DNA of 64,000 nt from Saccharomycopsis fibuligera x Saccharomycopsis cf. fibuligera (Eukaryota > Ascomycota > Saccharomycetes > Ascoideales > Saccharomycopsidaceae), in assembly GCA_001936135.1 (NCBI GenBank), contig CP012816.1:3469501-3533500 (forward strand). The letters run 5' to 3'. Each line of letters starts with the position of its first letter. Within the stretch, counting starts at the first letter, position 1. The notes beneath the pieces are model-generated. The model saw only the letters and a list, made by a program, of their open reading frames with translations. It was not told where the DNA came from and did not search any database. The translations under genes were made by a program, and so were the position numbers. Below, in pieces: positions 35,522 to 45,661 of the stretch.

Positions 35522-37063
35522 TTAAGCTTTGGCGGAAGATTCCTCAGGCATGCCATCATCAGAACTTTCCTCTGAGTCATTTTCTGAGTCGTACGCTACA
35601 CTTATAACGTTATTTGCACTGTTTTTGTAAACCATCTGTGATGATTTACCTGGGGGGCTTAGTGCACTTGGTACACTTTTTTCAGCATAAGTATTATATG
35701 GTATTTGTGATTGTTGCATTAACTGATTTGCCGCATTAGCCATTTGAGCACTCTTGTCAGCAGGTTCGTTACTCCATTTCTTCACTTGTTTTAAATTTGC
35801 TATTATGTTGGGCTCAAGTCTCTGGTCATGATCTGTATCTTTGCTTGAGATAACTTTACACTCATAGTCAGCATCAGCATCAGCATTTTCTTTTCCTTCC
35901 TTTGCAGTACTACTATTTTCCTCATCCTCCTCAACACCCAGAGACTCTTCTGTACTAGAATCTGAATCTGAACTATCACAGCTATCTGAATCCGAATTTT
36001 CTTCGTTATCCGTTACATAATAACCAGGTATTGTTTTCAGTTTGGAAATAAAAATGGTTGGGTATTCAAGGACTACTTTCCGACTGAGAATGGTCTTGAG
36101 ATTTAAATTAGGATCTATATTTATAAGAGCCTTTTGGCGTTTTTCTTTTCCCGACTCTTCAATTTTCTTTATAAAAATGAAGCAGTCTTCCCAGTTGAAC
36201 TTGTCTTCAATTTGTGCCGCACTCTGCTGTGGGAGTTTCCGTGTTATACTATTGCTTGCTCCCGTATTTTTTCTCTCATCCTTAACATAATCTTCTTTCA
36301 TTATGTTGTCTTCTTTCGTTGTGTAAGCGTCCTTTGTTACATTGACTTCTTTTTGTGTATTTTCTTGGTTTATTTCATTCAGCTCGGCTGATATTGTTTG
36401 CTTTACACTAACGTTAGATGTTGGTTCATCATTTGGCACTATGAATCCATTTTCCAACAAAATAGAATTGTGCTTTTGTAATAGCCATGCCTTGACAGGG
36501 ACGGATTCAGGCATTTTATTATCCACTACTCTGTTATCGACTTGAAACTGGTCATCAATGAATATCCACTCTACTGTCCAAAAGTATTCATTTTTTTTCT
36601 TATCAAAAAAAGTTTTATTATTTTTGGCTCTTTGCATTCCGAGCGGCATTTGTAAGACTTTCACGTCGCCTTTATTTATAATATTAGTATTGATCCCGTT
36701 GTTGAGTTTCCGCTGCTTAAACTTGTTATTGTTATTGAATTTCGTTCTTCGCTTCTGGAAAATCGGTTTAGCTGCTTGATATGTGTCTGTCTTGAAAAGA
36801 TCAATTTTTCGACCTAAAGTTAGCAAGAAATTGTAGTCTCGCTGCACTAACACATTAGAATCTTCTTTGATACTACTCATTGGTACATATTTCGTAGCAT
36901 CTACTTGACCAGAACATTCAAATTGAAGTTTATGTTTTTTCACACATGCTAAAGAGCATGTCTTTGTTCCGCATGCAGGGCATTTGTATTTGAAATCATT
37001 AGAGAAGCATATTCTACATAGATGCGAAGTCGAGTTAGAAGATTCATTGGTTTCTGAGCCCAT
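35522..37063 (-). CDS. BCD1: Box C/D snoRNA assembly factor Bcd1
   Basis: Bcd1 is a nuclear zf-HIT protein essential for box C/D snoRNP biogenesis; it acts early by bringing Nop58 onto the RNA. The 513-residue protein (S. cerevisiae 366) begins with a complete HIT zinc finger: C16, C19, C28, C31, C36, C40, H44, C50. It is followed by the conserved YVPMSSIKEDSNVLVQRDYNFLLTLGRKIDL helix. A basic Asn/Lys-rich stretch, and the WTVEWIFIDDQF and ILSRKVVLEYPTIFI segments typical of Bcd1, come next. The extra length is a Ser/Asp/Glu-rich disordered C-terminal half. It diverges from VMA10. Confidence 0.9.
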   Translation of the reverse strand: MGSETNESSNSTSHLCRICFSNDFKYKCPACGTKTCSLACVKKHKLQFECSGQVDATKYVPMSSIKEDSNVLVQRDYNFLLTLGRKIDLFKTDTYQAAKPIFQKRRTKFNNNNKFKQRKLNNGINTNIINKGDVKVLQMPLGMQRAKNNKTFFDKKKNEYFWTVEWIFIDDQFQVDNRVVDNKMPESVPVKAWLLQKHNSILLENGFIVPNDEPTSNVSVKQTISAELNEINQENTQKEVNVTKDAYTTKEDNIMKEDYVKDERKNTGASNSITRKLPQQSAAQIEDKFNWEDCFIFIKKIEESGKEKRQKALINIDPNLNLKTILSRKVVLEYPTIFISKLKTIPGYYVTDNEENSDSDSCDSSDSDSSTEESLGVEEDEENSSTAKEGKENADADADYECKVISSKDTDHDQRLEPNIIANLKQVKKWSNEPADKSAQMANAANQLMQQSQIPYNTYAEKSVPSALSPPGKSSQMVYKNSANNVISVAYDSENDSEESSDDGMPEESSAKA

Positions 37064-37386
37064 TGGCGGATATAAACGTTGCTTTTAAAAGTGCGAGTTC
37101 GATTTGCACGCAAAATGAATGAAGTTTTAAAGGATTTGCAATGATGTCGGGATGTAAAGAAAACATAAAAAAAAATTATTTCAGGGCATCGCAGAATTGA
37201 TATGATATTTTATCTCATCGTGTGATTCATGCATACCGTTGCATTTCAGTACACCATTCAGGGTAAGTCTAGAAGCAAAATGAAGTTGTGCTTTCTGTCA
37301 AGTTGGGAAGAAGGCTATCTATCAACCACGGAGCAACTGGTAGTATATCAAACACAAGCAAGTGAACCTCTTGTCAAGCAAAAATA
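37064..37386. promoter_or_regulatory. Divergent promoter region BCD1/VMA10
   Basis: These 323 bp separate the BCD1 ATG from the VMA10 ATG-only exon. No defined factor site was recognised. Confidence 0.45.
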
Positions 37387-38130
37387 ATGGTACGTTGTTG
37401 AATATAGGAGGCATTGAAATAATGGAAATTTTGAACATCATGTATACTAACATAACTAGTCGTCGTCAGGTATTCAAACTCTTTTAAAGGTATGTTTCAG
37501 GGAATTAAGCCAGCGGGAGGCACCACGGTATCTATACTCAAGGCAAAATAGATAACGTGGAATTAGAGATGTATTAAAGTCATTGCAATAATTAAAGTTC
37601 ATCCCAGAATATAATACTAACCATTTGTGATGAATTTAGGCCGAGAAAGAAGCACAAGAAATTGTGTCTTCAGCCAGAGCTTGTACGTATGACCAATTTT
37701 TATTATTGAACATTACACTTTGTAATAATAATATTATTATATGTGGTCACTTTTACTAACTTTGCCAATTTAATAGACCGCGCACAACGTCTAAAGTCTG
37801 CTAAGGCTGATGCAGCTAAGGAAATTGAAGCATACAAAGCACAAAAAGACAAAGAATTGAAAGATTTTGAAACTAAGGTAAGTAATAACTTATGTGAATT
37901 AACACACATCTGAAATTACAATGAATAAATCACGAATACTAACTGATTAATCTTCTTTTTAGTACGAAGGCATTAATGCTACTGCTGATTCTGAAGCTGC
38001 TGAAACTGTCAAGACTGAAGTTGCTAATCTTAAGGAGACTGCCACCGGTAAAAAACAACATGTTGTCAAATTGCTTGTTGATGCTGTCACTAATCCAAAG
38101 CCAGAATTGCACATCAACGCTAAAGTTTGA
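37387..38130 (+). CDS. VMA10: Vacuolar H+-ATPase subunit G, five exons
   Basis: Subunit G forms, with subunit E, the peripheral stalks of the V1 sector. The gene is visible only after splicing. Exons are 37387-37389 (ATG alone), 37460-37489, 37640-37682, 37777-37877 and 37963-38130. Introns are 70, 150, 94 and 85 nt with donors GTACGT, GTATGT, GTACGT and GTAAGT; all have perfect TACTAAC branch sites (37445, 37615, 37754, 37937) and end in TAG. The joined frame is 114 codons plus stop, the same length as S. cerevisiae Vma10. It reads MSSSGIQTLLK, AEKEAQEIVSSAR, AAKEIEAYKAQKDKEL, the conserved coiled-coil of the family. Four introns in so small a gene are extraordinary for this group. In intron 1 the branch A lies only 9 nt from the acceptor G. 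Confidence 0.93.
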
Positions 38131-38548
38131 ATATTCGCAAAAAAATCAAAAAGTCATACCTTCAACAATAATTTTGCCTTATTATCTCGCCCCTCGTCCC
38201 ATTTTATATATGTTTATGAGTAATCTGTAGTTGTTTATAACCCATAATCAACTAATTTAAGTTTCTTCAATTTTGATAAACTGCAAAACTAGTAGGAGAA
38301 AAACGCTCGACTTCTTCCGCAAGGAATTAATGAGTTAATAAGAGATGAAGAAAAAATTTCATGACAAGTTAATTATTATACTATTTAAAAGTAAATCGAA
38401 ATTTAATATATATACAGAACACCTAACCCCAAATAAACGTGAAAAAATGAAGCATAGAAAAAACTTATAGAAAAATCATAAAATAAATTACATAAACGGT
38501 CTTGTAAAAGATGGATTTGCTCTCAAAGTAAGTAGATTTACATCAACT
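38131..38548. other. Convergent 3' region VMA10/HSP78
   Basis: These 418 bp of AT-rich sequence between converging genes hold nothing further that I recognise. Confidence 0.5.
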
Positions 38549-41086
38549 TCATTTAACCTCGTGGTTGGGCACAACCTTGATAACATCTTTGTCCTTGTCA
38601 ATGACCACGTTCACCACTTCATCAGAGTTTTTAACTTCGCCCTTAATCAACATCAAAGACAAAGGATTCAAGATTTCTTTTGAAATAAATCTGTTCAATG
38701 GTCTAGCACCATAATTAGGATCGTAGCCACCATGTTCAATGATCCACTTCTTCACATCATCTTCAATATTTAACTTGAAGCTCTTTTGATTTTCTTCTAA
38801 GTTTTGTTGAATTTCTCTGATTCTGATATCAACAATCTTAAGCATAGCTTTCTTGGACAACTTGTTAAAAATGATCAAGTTGTTCAATCTGTTGATAAAC
38901 TCGGGTGGGTATGTACTCTTCACCACGCCAAGTACATCATTTTTCACTGAATCTGAGACAGGAACATTTTCTTCATCAAGGTTATTTTCTGTGCTGACGT
39001 CCTCGTTAAAATATTCATGTCCAAGATTGGAAGTTAAAATAATAATTGTGTTTTTGAAATCTATCTTATTACCATGACTATCCGTAAGTTGACCTTCATC
39101 AAGCACCTGCAAGAGCAATTTATTAATATCTGGATGGGCTTTTTCAAACTCATCAAATAACACAATAGAGTATGGTTTGGTTTTTACTTGCTGAGTCAAT
39201 TCACCACTACCACCCAAATCATCATAACCAACGTAACCAGGTGGCGCACCAATCAATCTAGAAATGGCATGCTTTTCTTGAAATTCAGACATATCAAACC
39301 TAATAATCGCAGATTCGTCACTGAATAAGAATGAGGCAAGTTTCTTGGTAAGTTGGGTCTTACCAGTACCTGTTGGTCCTAAAAACATAAAACTAGCAAT
39401 AGGCTGTTTACTGCTCGTCAAGCCAGCCCTTTGTAACCTGACCGCATCAGAAATCTCTTTAATAGCTTGATCTTGACCAATAATATCTGATTTAAGAAGT
39501 TTTTCCATATTAAGTAACTTGTCCTTATCTGGTTTCAAAAGTGAGTCCATTGGGATACCGGTTGTTCTGGAAATGACTTTAGCAATTTCTTCAGAAGTTA
39601 TGGAGTCACGAAGTAATGCTTCTTCTTCTTTACCAGCGTTGGCTTTAACATAATCATCATTCAATTGCTGGATTTTTTCTTCAGTTTGAGGAATTTTAGC
39701 ATATTTTAATTCAGAAGCTTTAGTATATTCACCATTAAACTGGAACATCTCCAAGTCTTGTTTGTATTTTTCCAATTTCTTTTTCTCTTGGTTGATTTGA
39801 TCAATTTTACTTTTTTCTTCGTGCCATCTAGTCATTAAATCATCATGTTCCCTGGTAAGCTCATCCAATGCAGAAGTTAAAGATGCCTTTTTGGATTCAA
39901 TTGATGCAGTGGCTTCTTCCTTCTTCAAAGATTCCAATTCAATCTTTATGGTCATGATCTTGTATTCTAATTTTTGGATGGGCTCAGGTTTGGATTCATG
40001 TTGTAATCTGATGGATGAGCAAGCTTCATCAATCAAATCAATAGCTTTATCTGGCAAGAATCTGTCAGTAATATATCTGGAACTAAGATTAACAGCAGCA
40101 ACCAAAGCATCGTCATTGATTTTGACACCATGATGTACTTCATATTTTTCTTTCAAACCTCTTAAAATAGAAATAGAGTCAGTGGTTGAAGGCTCATTAA
40201 TCAACACCTTTTGAAATCTTCTAGCTAAAGCGACATCTTTTTCAATGAATTTTCGGTATTCGTCAATAGTGGTGGCACCAACACAGTGCAATTTACCTCT
40301 TGCCAAATCCGGCTTAAGCAAATTGGAGACATCCAACGATGAACCATCAGTTTTACCCAATCCCATCAAAAGATGTATTTCATCTATAAACAAAATAATG
40401 TTTCCACTTTCATTGTGGATCTCTGTCAATAACTTGTTCAAACGTTCCTCAATATCACCTCTCATTTTAGAGCCGGCCATAATTTTTGACAAATCCAAAG
40501 AAATAATTCTTTTGTGCTTCATGCTTTCTGGGACTTGTTTGTTAATGATTCTTTGTGCTAAGCCCTCCAAAATGGCGGTTTTACCAGTACCAGCTGACCC
40601 AATTAAAATTGGATTGTTTTTTGTTCTTCTTGATAAGATTTGGACAGTTCTGCTGATTTCCTCATCTCTCCCAATGACTGGGTCTAAATTTCCCTCTTTA
40701 GCTAGTTTGGTCAAATCGGTACCATATTCTTCCAAAGCAGGTTTATCTTCCTGTTGAGGATTCATTCTCATTTGCAAGCTGCCGGAAGCACTAGATGAAA
40801 AGTTGGCTCTCATCAGTAGTTTTACCGTATTCGCTTGCAAAGCATTGGCATATTGAAACGGCTTTGCCGAAATTTGTGGTCTCTTCCCAGCAAATGTGCG
40901 CTGGGTTTGCGTGACTTGGTGAAGCGATTGTCTTGGTGTCAATTTGGAGGCATTTTCATTGAATTGGGTGTATGAAGCTAAAGTTCTTGACAACGATGAT
41001 GGTGGTGTCAAGTTGCGCGTATTTGGGGTGCACGCTCTTCTAAGTGCTTGTACACTTCTACCAGTGCTAAGTCTAGAATTTAACAT
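38549..41086 (-). CDS. HSP78: Mitochondrial ClpB-type disaggregase Hsp78
   Basis: This matrix AAA+ chaperone resolubilises aggregates with mitochondrial Hsp70 and maintains thermotolerance. The 845-residue protein (S. cerevisiae 811) begins with an Arg/Ser-rich, acid-free presequence of roughly 100 residues. It lacks the ClpB N-domain, as Hsp78 does, and carries two AAA modules. Walker A1 is GSAGTGKT at 163-170 and Walker B1 IILFIDE at 230-236. The coiled-coil M-domain spans about 370-490, and Walker A2 is GPTGTGKT at 570-577. The first Walker A has Ser where bacterial ClpB has Glu, as fungal Hsp78 also varies there. I found no in-frame CTG codon between 38549 and ~40760. Perfect heat-shock elements lie 136-163 bp upstream. 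Confidence 0.95.
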   Translation of the reverse strand: MLNSRLSTGRSVQALRRACTPNTRNLTPPSSLSRTLASYTQFNENASKLTPRQSLHQVTQTQRTFAGKRPQISAKPFQYANALQANTVKLLMRANFSSSASGSLQMRMNPQQEDKPALEEYGTDLTKLAKEGNLDPVIGRDEEISRTVQILSRRTKNNPILIGSAGTGKTAILEGLAQRIINKQVPESMKHKRIISLDLSKIMAGSKMRGDIEERLNKLLTEIHNESGNIILFIDEIHLLMGLGKTDGSSLDVSNLLKPDLARGKLHCVGATTIDEYRKFIEKDVALARRFQKVLINEPSTTDSISILRGLKEKYEVHHGVKINDDALVAAVNLSSRYITDRFLPDKAIDLIDEACSSIRLQHESKPEPIQKLEYKIMTIKIELESLKKEEATASIESKKASLTSALDELTREHDDLMTRWHEEKSKIDQINQEKKKLEKYKQDLEMFQFNGEYTKASELKYAKIPQTEEKIQQLNDDYVKANAGKEEEALLRDSITSEEIAKVISRTTGIPMDSLLKPDKDKLLNMEKLLKSDIIGQDQAIKEISDAVRLQRAGLTSSKQPIASFMFLGPTGTGKTQLTKKLASFLFSDESAIIRFDMSEFQEKHAISRLIGAPPGYVGYDDLGGSGELTQQVKTKPYSIVLFDEFEKAHPDINKLLLQVLDEGQLTDSHGNKIDFKNTIIILTSNLGHEYFNEDVSTENNLDEENVPVSDSVKNDVLGVVKSTYPPEFINRLNNLIIFNKLSKKAMLKIVDIRIREIQQNLEENQKSFKLNIEDDVKKWIIEHGGYDPNYGARPLNRFISKEILNPLSLMLIKGEVKNSDEVVNVVIDKDKDVIKVVPNHEVK

Positions 41087-41901
41087 TGTTAATGTGTAGA
41101 GTGTTTTTCTCTGGTATTGTTCTGATAATAATTATTTTGTTGAAACGCTACCATATCCACGACTCGAGACCGGATGTGCGTATTATATATCTTATAGCCT
41201 TTCAGCAGGCCTTAGTCAAGTGAAGATTCTAGAACAATAGAGAAGTTTCGGGATGCTTCGGGGGTTTTGCCACCCTTTGACCACACGTTATAGTTGTTGT
41301 AATGCGTCATTTGGCATTATTAGGCGTTATGGCACGTTAAGTCACTTTTTTCCTGCAGATGCTTGCTCAACATGAGAAAAAATAAAATAAAAGCAAAAAG
41401 TTACAAACAAAAGTCTGCAACCAGCTGACAATAAGAAACTGTGATAATACGAAAAACCCAGGAAGGCGTCGAAAACAGCATTTGAAAATAGTATGGCCAG
41501 CCAATATTTTGTAAATTTGCTACCATGATTTCGCTTTTCAATTAGAAATTTTTTGTCTCTATCTAAGTCCGCTTAAGAATTTTTCTCAAATAATATTTTA
41601 CACAATAGTGCGGTGCCGTTTATTTATGGCCGTCACGTTTGCTACTTGAGGGCGGTGCTTTAAAAAAGGTTCGGTTGTGCTTGATATACGAACAATATCT
41701 AAAATAGTAGGAAAAAAGTATATAATGGCAACGCATGGCTTATAATTGAAAGTAAAGGCAGTTGTCAGACTGTTAATAATGAAACAAAAACGTACCTAAT
41801 TTGTTCCAGATTGAAACACCAATACACACAAGTCTACTTTCAGGTGTTGTTCTTAACACTTAAAAAAAAATACTTGAACCAAAGAAGCAAAAAATTTAAA
41901 T
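41087..41901. other. Divergent intergenic region HSP78 / secreted protein
   Basis: These 815 bp contain the heat-shock elements (listed separately) and otherwise AT-rich sequence. No gene was seen. Confidence 0.55.
41222..41249. promoter_or_regulatory. Heat-shock element cluster upstream of HSP78
   Basis: A perfect three-unit array GAAnnTTCnnGAA (41222-41234) is followed after 7 bp by GAAnnTTC (41242-41249), with another TTC ten bases on. This is the canonical binding site of trimeric Hsf1. It lies 136-163 bp before the HSP78 ATG, and also upstream (~650 bp) of the divergent secreted-protein gene. Confidence 0.85.
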
Positions 41902-42588
41902 ATGCACTTTTTGCACCTTACTTTGTTGGCGCTCATCTCTTCTGCCACCATGAGTCCAATAATGGCCATGCCCCTTGCTAGACCTGATGATGCTGCACAG
42001 CAAAACCCAACCACAGCAGTAAAACCTGAAGACAACGGGAATAATGCTAAAACAGCAAAAAAGAAAGGGATCGACATAAAGCATGTGGGAGCAGTTGGGG
42101 CGCTTGCTGTTGGTGGTGACTATTTGTATCATAAATATTTGAAGCATACCACCACCAGTGATGACGGCGCTGCTGCTACTGCTACTACTGCTGCGCCCGG
42201 TGACAGCAGCGACGGTGGAATTACCGTGACCGCAACACAAGGAGGTACAAATTCTGGTTCTGGCCCTACATCTGTTGCAACAGTTAGTTCGACACTAGCC
42301 TCTCCAACTGAAGCTGCCACTCAAACTGCAATTTCAAATCTTGGTAGTGAAGTAACCTCAAATGAATTTGCAACATCAACTGCAGCCGCAACAACAACTG
42401 CAGCTGCAAGTGCTTCTACCTTTGGGTACCAATCGGAAAATAATGGACCTTTTGTTACTCAAAAAACCAGTGGTCAACTTGAGTCTCCTGGTGACACACA
42501 AGTCCAAACCCAAACTCAAATTGGAACTCAAGTAGAAACTCAGACTGCTTCCCCTTCCAGTATTTTGGGTCAAGAGCAAGGGAACTGA
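41902..42588 (+). CDS. Small secreted Thr/Ser/Ala-rich protein of unknown function
   Basis: I do not recognise the family. The 228-residue protein opens with a strong signal peptide (LHLTLLALISSATMSPIMAMP, about residues 4-24). A Lys-rich segment follows, then one glycine/alanine-rich hydrophobic stretch (VGAVGALAVGG, about residues 62-72) ending in DYLYHKYLK. The rest is low-complexity Thr, Ser, Ala and Gln, ending with repeats of VQTQTQ type and ILGQEQGN. It lacks a hydrophobic C-terminal GPI signal. The glycine-rich segment followed by YLYHKYLK could be a short membrane or wall-binding element. The ATG at 41902 is the first in frame. It diverges from HSP78 over 815 bp. Confidence 0.75.
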   Translation: MHFLHLTLLALISSATMSPIMAMPLARPDDAAQQNPTTAVKPEDNGNNAKTAKKKGIDIKHVGAVGALAVGGDYLYHKYLKHTTTSDDGAAATATTAAPGDSSDGGITVTATQGGTNSGSGPTSVATVSSTLASPTEAATQTAISNLGSEVTSNEFATSTAAATTTAAASASTFGYQSENNGPFVTQKTSGQLESPGDTQVQTQTQIGTQVETQTASPSSILGQEQGN

Positions 42589-43400
42589 TCAACCCTTTTT
42601 TCTACTAGCTTTCGTCCAGATATCATTATGCATGTATATTCGCCATCAAAAAGAAAAAAAAATTTTTATTGAGCAGATTGTCTACTGTTTTAATTTATGT
42701 TGCTTCAGCACACTATTCAATTCTTTGCTGGGCTAGCACCAGAATCACTACATTACTTTATATCTAAATCTTACTTGAAATATATGGCCTGTGGCTTTAG
42801 TTCTGCCTCAAGCAAAAACTATAAAAAAAGGAAGATTTCTTGTAAGCTATATTAGTGAGCTTTATTTTTTTTTTGCCGAGAGCCTACATGGGATTAGGCA
42901 TCTTTAACCACAATCTTTGTTTTTCAGATAGTATTACACATTACACTATTCCCATATCAGTGATAAACGAAGGTGACGTTCAGCACTCACCACGTTATAT
43001 TACTGCTGGATCCACCAACTCTGCCATTTGTACGTCTGGTGCTTCTCCTTTGTATTATATACTATATCTAAATATGGGGTTTTGGGGGTGTTAATGTACA
43101 GTTATTTGCAGAAATATCACGTGCTTAGCGTGCAAGCTTCGCACCCAACAACAACAACGACAATAATTCGCTAACAATTTCGCGACGACATCGTCACCGG
43201 TGGTACTTATTATTCATCAAAATATTCACCTACGGCAAGAAATATAGATTATTAAGTACATACCTCACCCGCCCAGTCACTATCCTTTTTTTCCTTATAC
43301 CACTCACCTCCATTTGCATTCCCACATCATTCACCTACCCTCTCACTTACTCACTAACTCACTTCCTGACTCACTCTCTGGACATAACTGTCAACCAGTC
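42589..43400. other. Intergenic region upstream of MSC7
   Basis: No gene was recognised in these 810 bp. A CACGTG lies near 43120, a GACGACAT/CGTCACCGG patch near 43185-43202, and a pyrimidine-rich (CT/CA) leader runs from about 43260 to the MSC7 ATG. Confidence 0.5.
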
Positions 43401-45365
43401 ATGTCCCTCAACTCAAGTGCTCCTCCTAGCGCATCCTCAGGCTCCGACAGCCAATCCGCCGCTTCTTCCTTCAACTCATCTTCTGTTGTTTCCGGCTCCT
43501 CTTTCAGTTCCTTTTCTATCTTCCAAGTCCAGCTATCTGTGTCATTTCTTGTCACTGTTATCCTCCCATTAATTTATTATGTCTACACTCGTCATATCAG
43601 CTCCAAAAGGCTTGAAAAACCAATCAAATTTGAAGTCCCATTACCGGATGAAGCCAAACCTCATTGGAAAGGTAAACGTCTTAATCCACCAACCATAATT
43701 GATCCGCTGGACCCTGATTCTATTCAATGTTACTGTCCTGCTACTGCTCAATTCTTAGGTAAATTCAAATGCTCGTCGAAACAAGACATGGACCAAGCTA
43801 TTAATCTGGCTCGCAAGGCGCAACAATCTTGGGCTACCACTACATTTGCTCAAAGACGACAAGTCCTTCGTACTTTGAGTCAATATATTCTCAAGCATCA
43901 AGAAGAGATTGCTCGAATAGCTGCTAGAGACACCGGTAAAACTGCTTTGTGTGCCTCTATGGGAGAGATTCTTGTTACTAATGAAAAACTCAACTGGATC
44001 ATCAAACATGGTGCCAAGACTTTGAGCCCTTCCAAGAGACCAGGACCAGCTAACTTATTGATGTCTTACAAAGGCGCCGAAGTAAGATACGAGCCATTAC
44101 CAACGGGTGTCTGTGCTGCCTTAATTAGTTGGAACTACCCATTCCATAATTTGATGGGCCCGTTAATTGCTGCCATTTTCGCCGGTAATGGGATAGTTAT
44201 CAAATGTAGTGAGTATGTCGTTTGGAGTTCTTCGCATTTCTTGGAAATTGCTAGAGCAGCATTACAAGCTTGTGGTCATGATCCAGATTTAGTGCAATTG
44301 GTTTACTGCTGGCCTAATGATGCTGACTATTTCACTTCTCATTCTGGCTTATCTCATATCACTTTTATTGGTTCCCGACCAGTGGCACATCACGTTGTTA
44401 AAGCCGCTTCTAAATCTTTGACTCCAGTAGTAGTGGAACTTGGGGGTAAAGATCCATTTATTGTTCTTGATAGCGCTGTTGATTCATCTTCATCTAATTC
44501 AAACTCAAACTCCAAATCCAAAACTGATGACAAACTTGAAGCCATTGCTAGCATAATCATGCGCGGCACTTTCCAATCCTCTGGTCAAAACTGTATTGGC
44601 ATTGAAAGAGTCATTGCTACCCCAAAGGTTTACCCCAAACTCAAACAAATTCTTCATAAACGTATAGCTGAACTCAGATTAGGTTCCGATATTGATCAAC
44701 TTGAAGAAATTGACATGGGTGGTATGATCTCTGATACCCGTTTTGATCAGCTTGAACAAATTATTGCCACTTCAGTACAACAAGGAGCTCAGTTGTTACA
44801 TGGCGGGAAACGTTATACTCATCCAAATTACCCACAGGGTCACTATTTCACTCCAACTTTGCTTACTGATGTTACTGAAGATATGGCTATTGCTACCGAT
44901 GAGTGTTTTGCTCCAATTTTGACTTTGATGCCAGCAAAGGATGTCGATCATGCCATTGAGCTTGCTAATTCAACCGAATACGGGTTAGGTGCTTCAGTGT
45001 TTGGTGGTACTGGTTCCAAGAATTGGCAAATTTGCAATTATGTTGCTAATAAGCTTAAGGCTGGCAATGTTGCTATTAACGATTTTGCCACATTTTATGT
45101 ATGTCAGTTGCCTTTTGGTGGGGTGAAAGGATCCGGATATGGGAAGTTTGGTGGTGAAGAAGGATTGAGAGGACTATGTGTGGAAAAATCAGTATGTTAT
45201 GATAAGATTCCATTTGTATCAACGCAGATTCCAAAGCCTTTGGATTATCCTATCCAGGATGGGAAGAAAGCTTGGGAATTTGTAAAAGCTTTGAATGTGG
45301 CAGGGTATAGTATTAGTTGGTGGGAGAGAATTAAAGGAATTGGCACCCTTGCTCAGAATGCATAA
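43401..45365 (+). CDS. MSC7: Membrane-anchored aldehyde dehydrogenase family protein Msc7
   Basis: Msc7 is an aldehyde dehydrogenase homologue of uncertain substrate; the S. cerevisiae mutant alters sister-chromatid recombination and the protein is ER-located. The protein is 654 residues from the ATG at 43401 (S. cerevisiae 644); the frame is open further upstream but without an ATG. A Ser-rich N-terminus precedes one membrane segment (about residues 43-63). The ALDH fold follows, with SWNYPFHNLMGPLIA, the active-site Glu E346 in VVELGGKD and the catalytic Cys C398 in SSGQNCIGIERV. The C-terminal PFVSTQIPKPLDYPI block is diagnostic for Msc7. A short Ser/Asn/Lys insertion sits just after the ELGGKD motif. 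CTG codon 136 falls where relatives have Lys. Confidence 0.93.
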   Translation: MSLNSSAPPSASSGSDSQSAASSFNSSSVVSGSSFSSFSIFQVQLSVSFLVTVILPLIYYVYTRHISSKRLEKPIKFEVPLPDEAKPHWKGKRLNPPTIIDPLDPDSIQCYCPATAQFLGKFKCSSKQDMDQAINLARKAQQSWATTTFAQRRQVLRTLSQYILKHQEEIARIAARDTGKTALCASMGEILVTNEKLNWIIKHGAKTLSPSKRPGPANLLMSYKGAEVRYEPLPTGVCAALISWNYPFHNLMGPLIAAIFAGNGIVIKCSEYVVWSSSHFLEIARAALQACGHDPDLVQLVYCWPNDADYFTSHSGLSHITFIGSRPVAHHVVKAASKSLTPVVVELGGKDPFIVLDSAVDSSSSNSNSNSKSKTDDKLEAIASIIMRGTFQSSGQNCIGIERVIATPKVYPKLKQILHKRIAELRLGSDIDQLEEIDMGGMISDTRFDQLEQIIATSVQQGAQLLHGGKRYTHPNYPQGHYFTPTLLTDVTEDMAIATDECFAPILTLMPAKDVDHAIELANSTEYGLGASVFGGTGSKNWQICNYVANKLKAGNVAINDFATFYVCQLPFGGVKGSGYGKFGGEEGLRGLCVEKSVCYDKIPFVSTQIPKPLDYPIQDGKKAWEFVKALNVAGYSISWWERIKGIGTLAQNA

Positions 45366-45622
45366 ATAATGTAACTTTGTATATTGGCATTTGACATCCG
45401 ACATTTGACATTTTCGTTTTCGCTTTTGTTCTTGTTCCTGTTTTGGTTTTGGTTTTTCTTATACGTTTTTGTTTCTTCTGGAGAGAGAACTTTTTTCAGT
45501 AATTTTACTGGCTCTTCTCATTTATGTTTACATACCCTTATAATATAGACATTAGTTTTCTTACTTGCTGTTCTTTATCTTTGCAAATCAAATTTTACTC
45601 TTATCCGTTTGGCTGATAAGAA

Positions 45623-45661
<39 letters not shown>

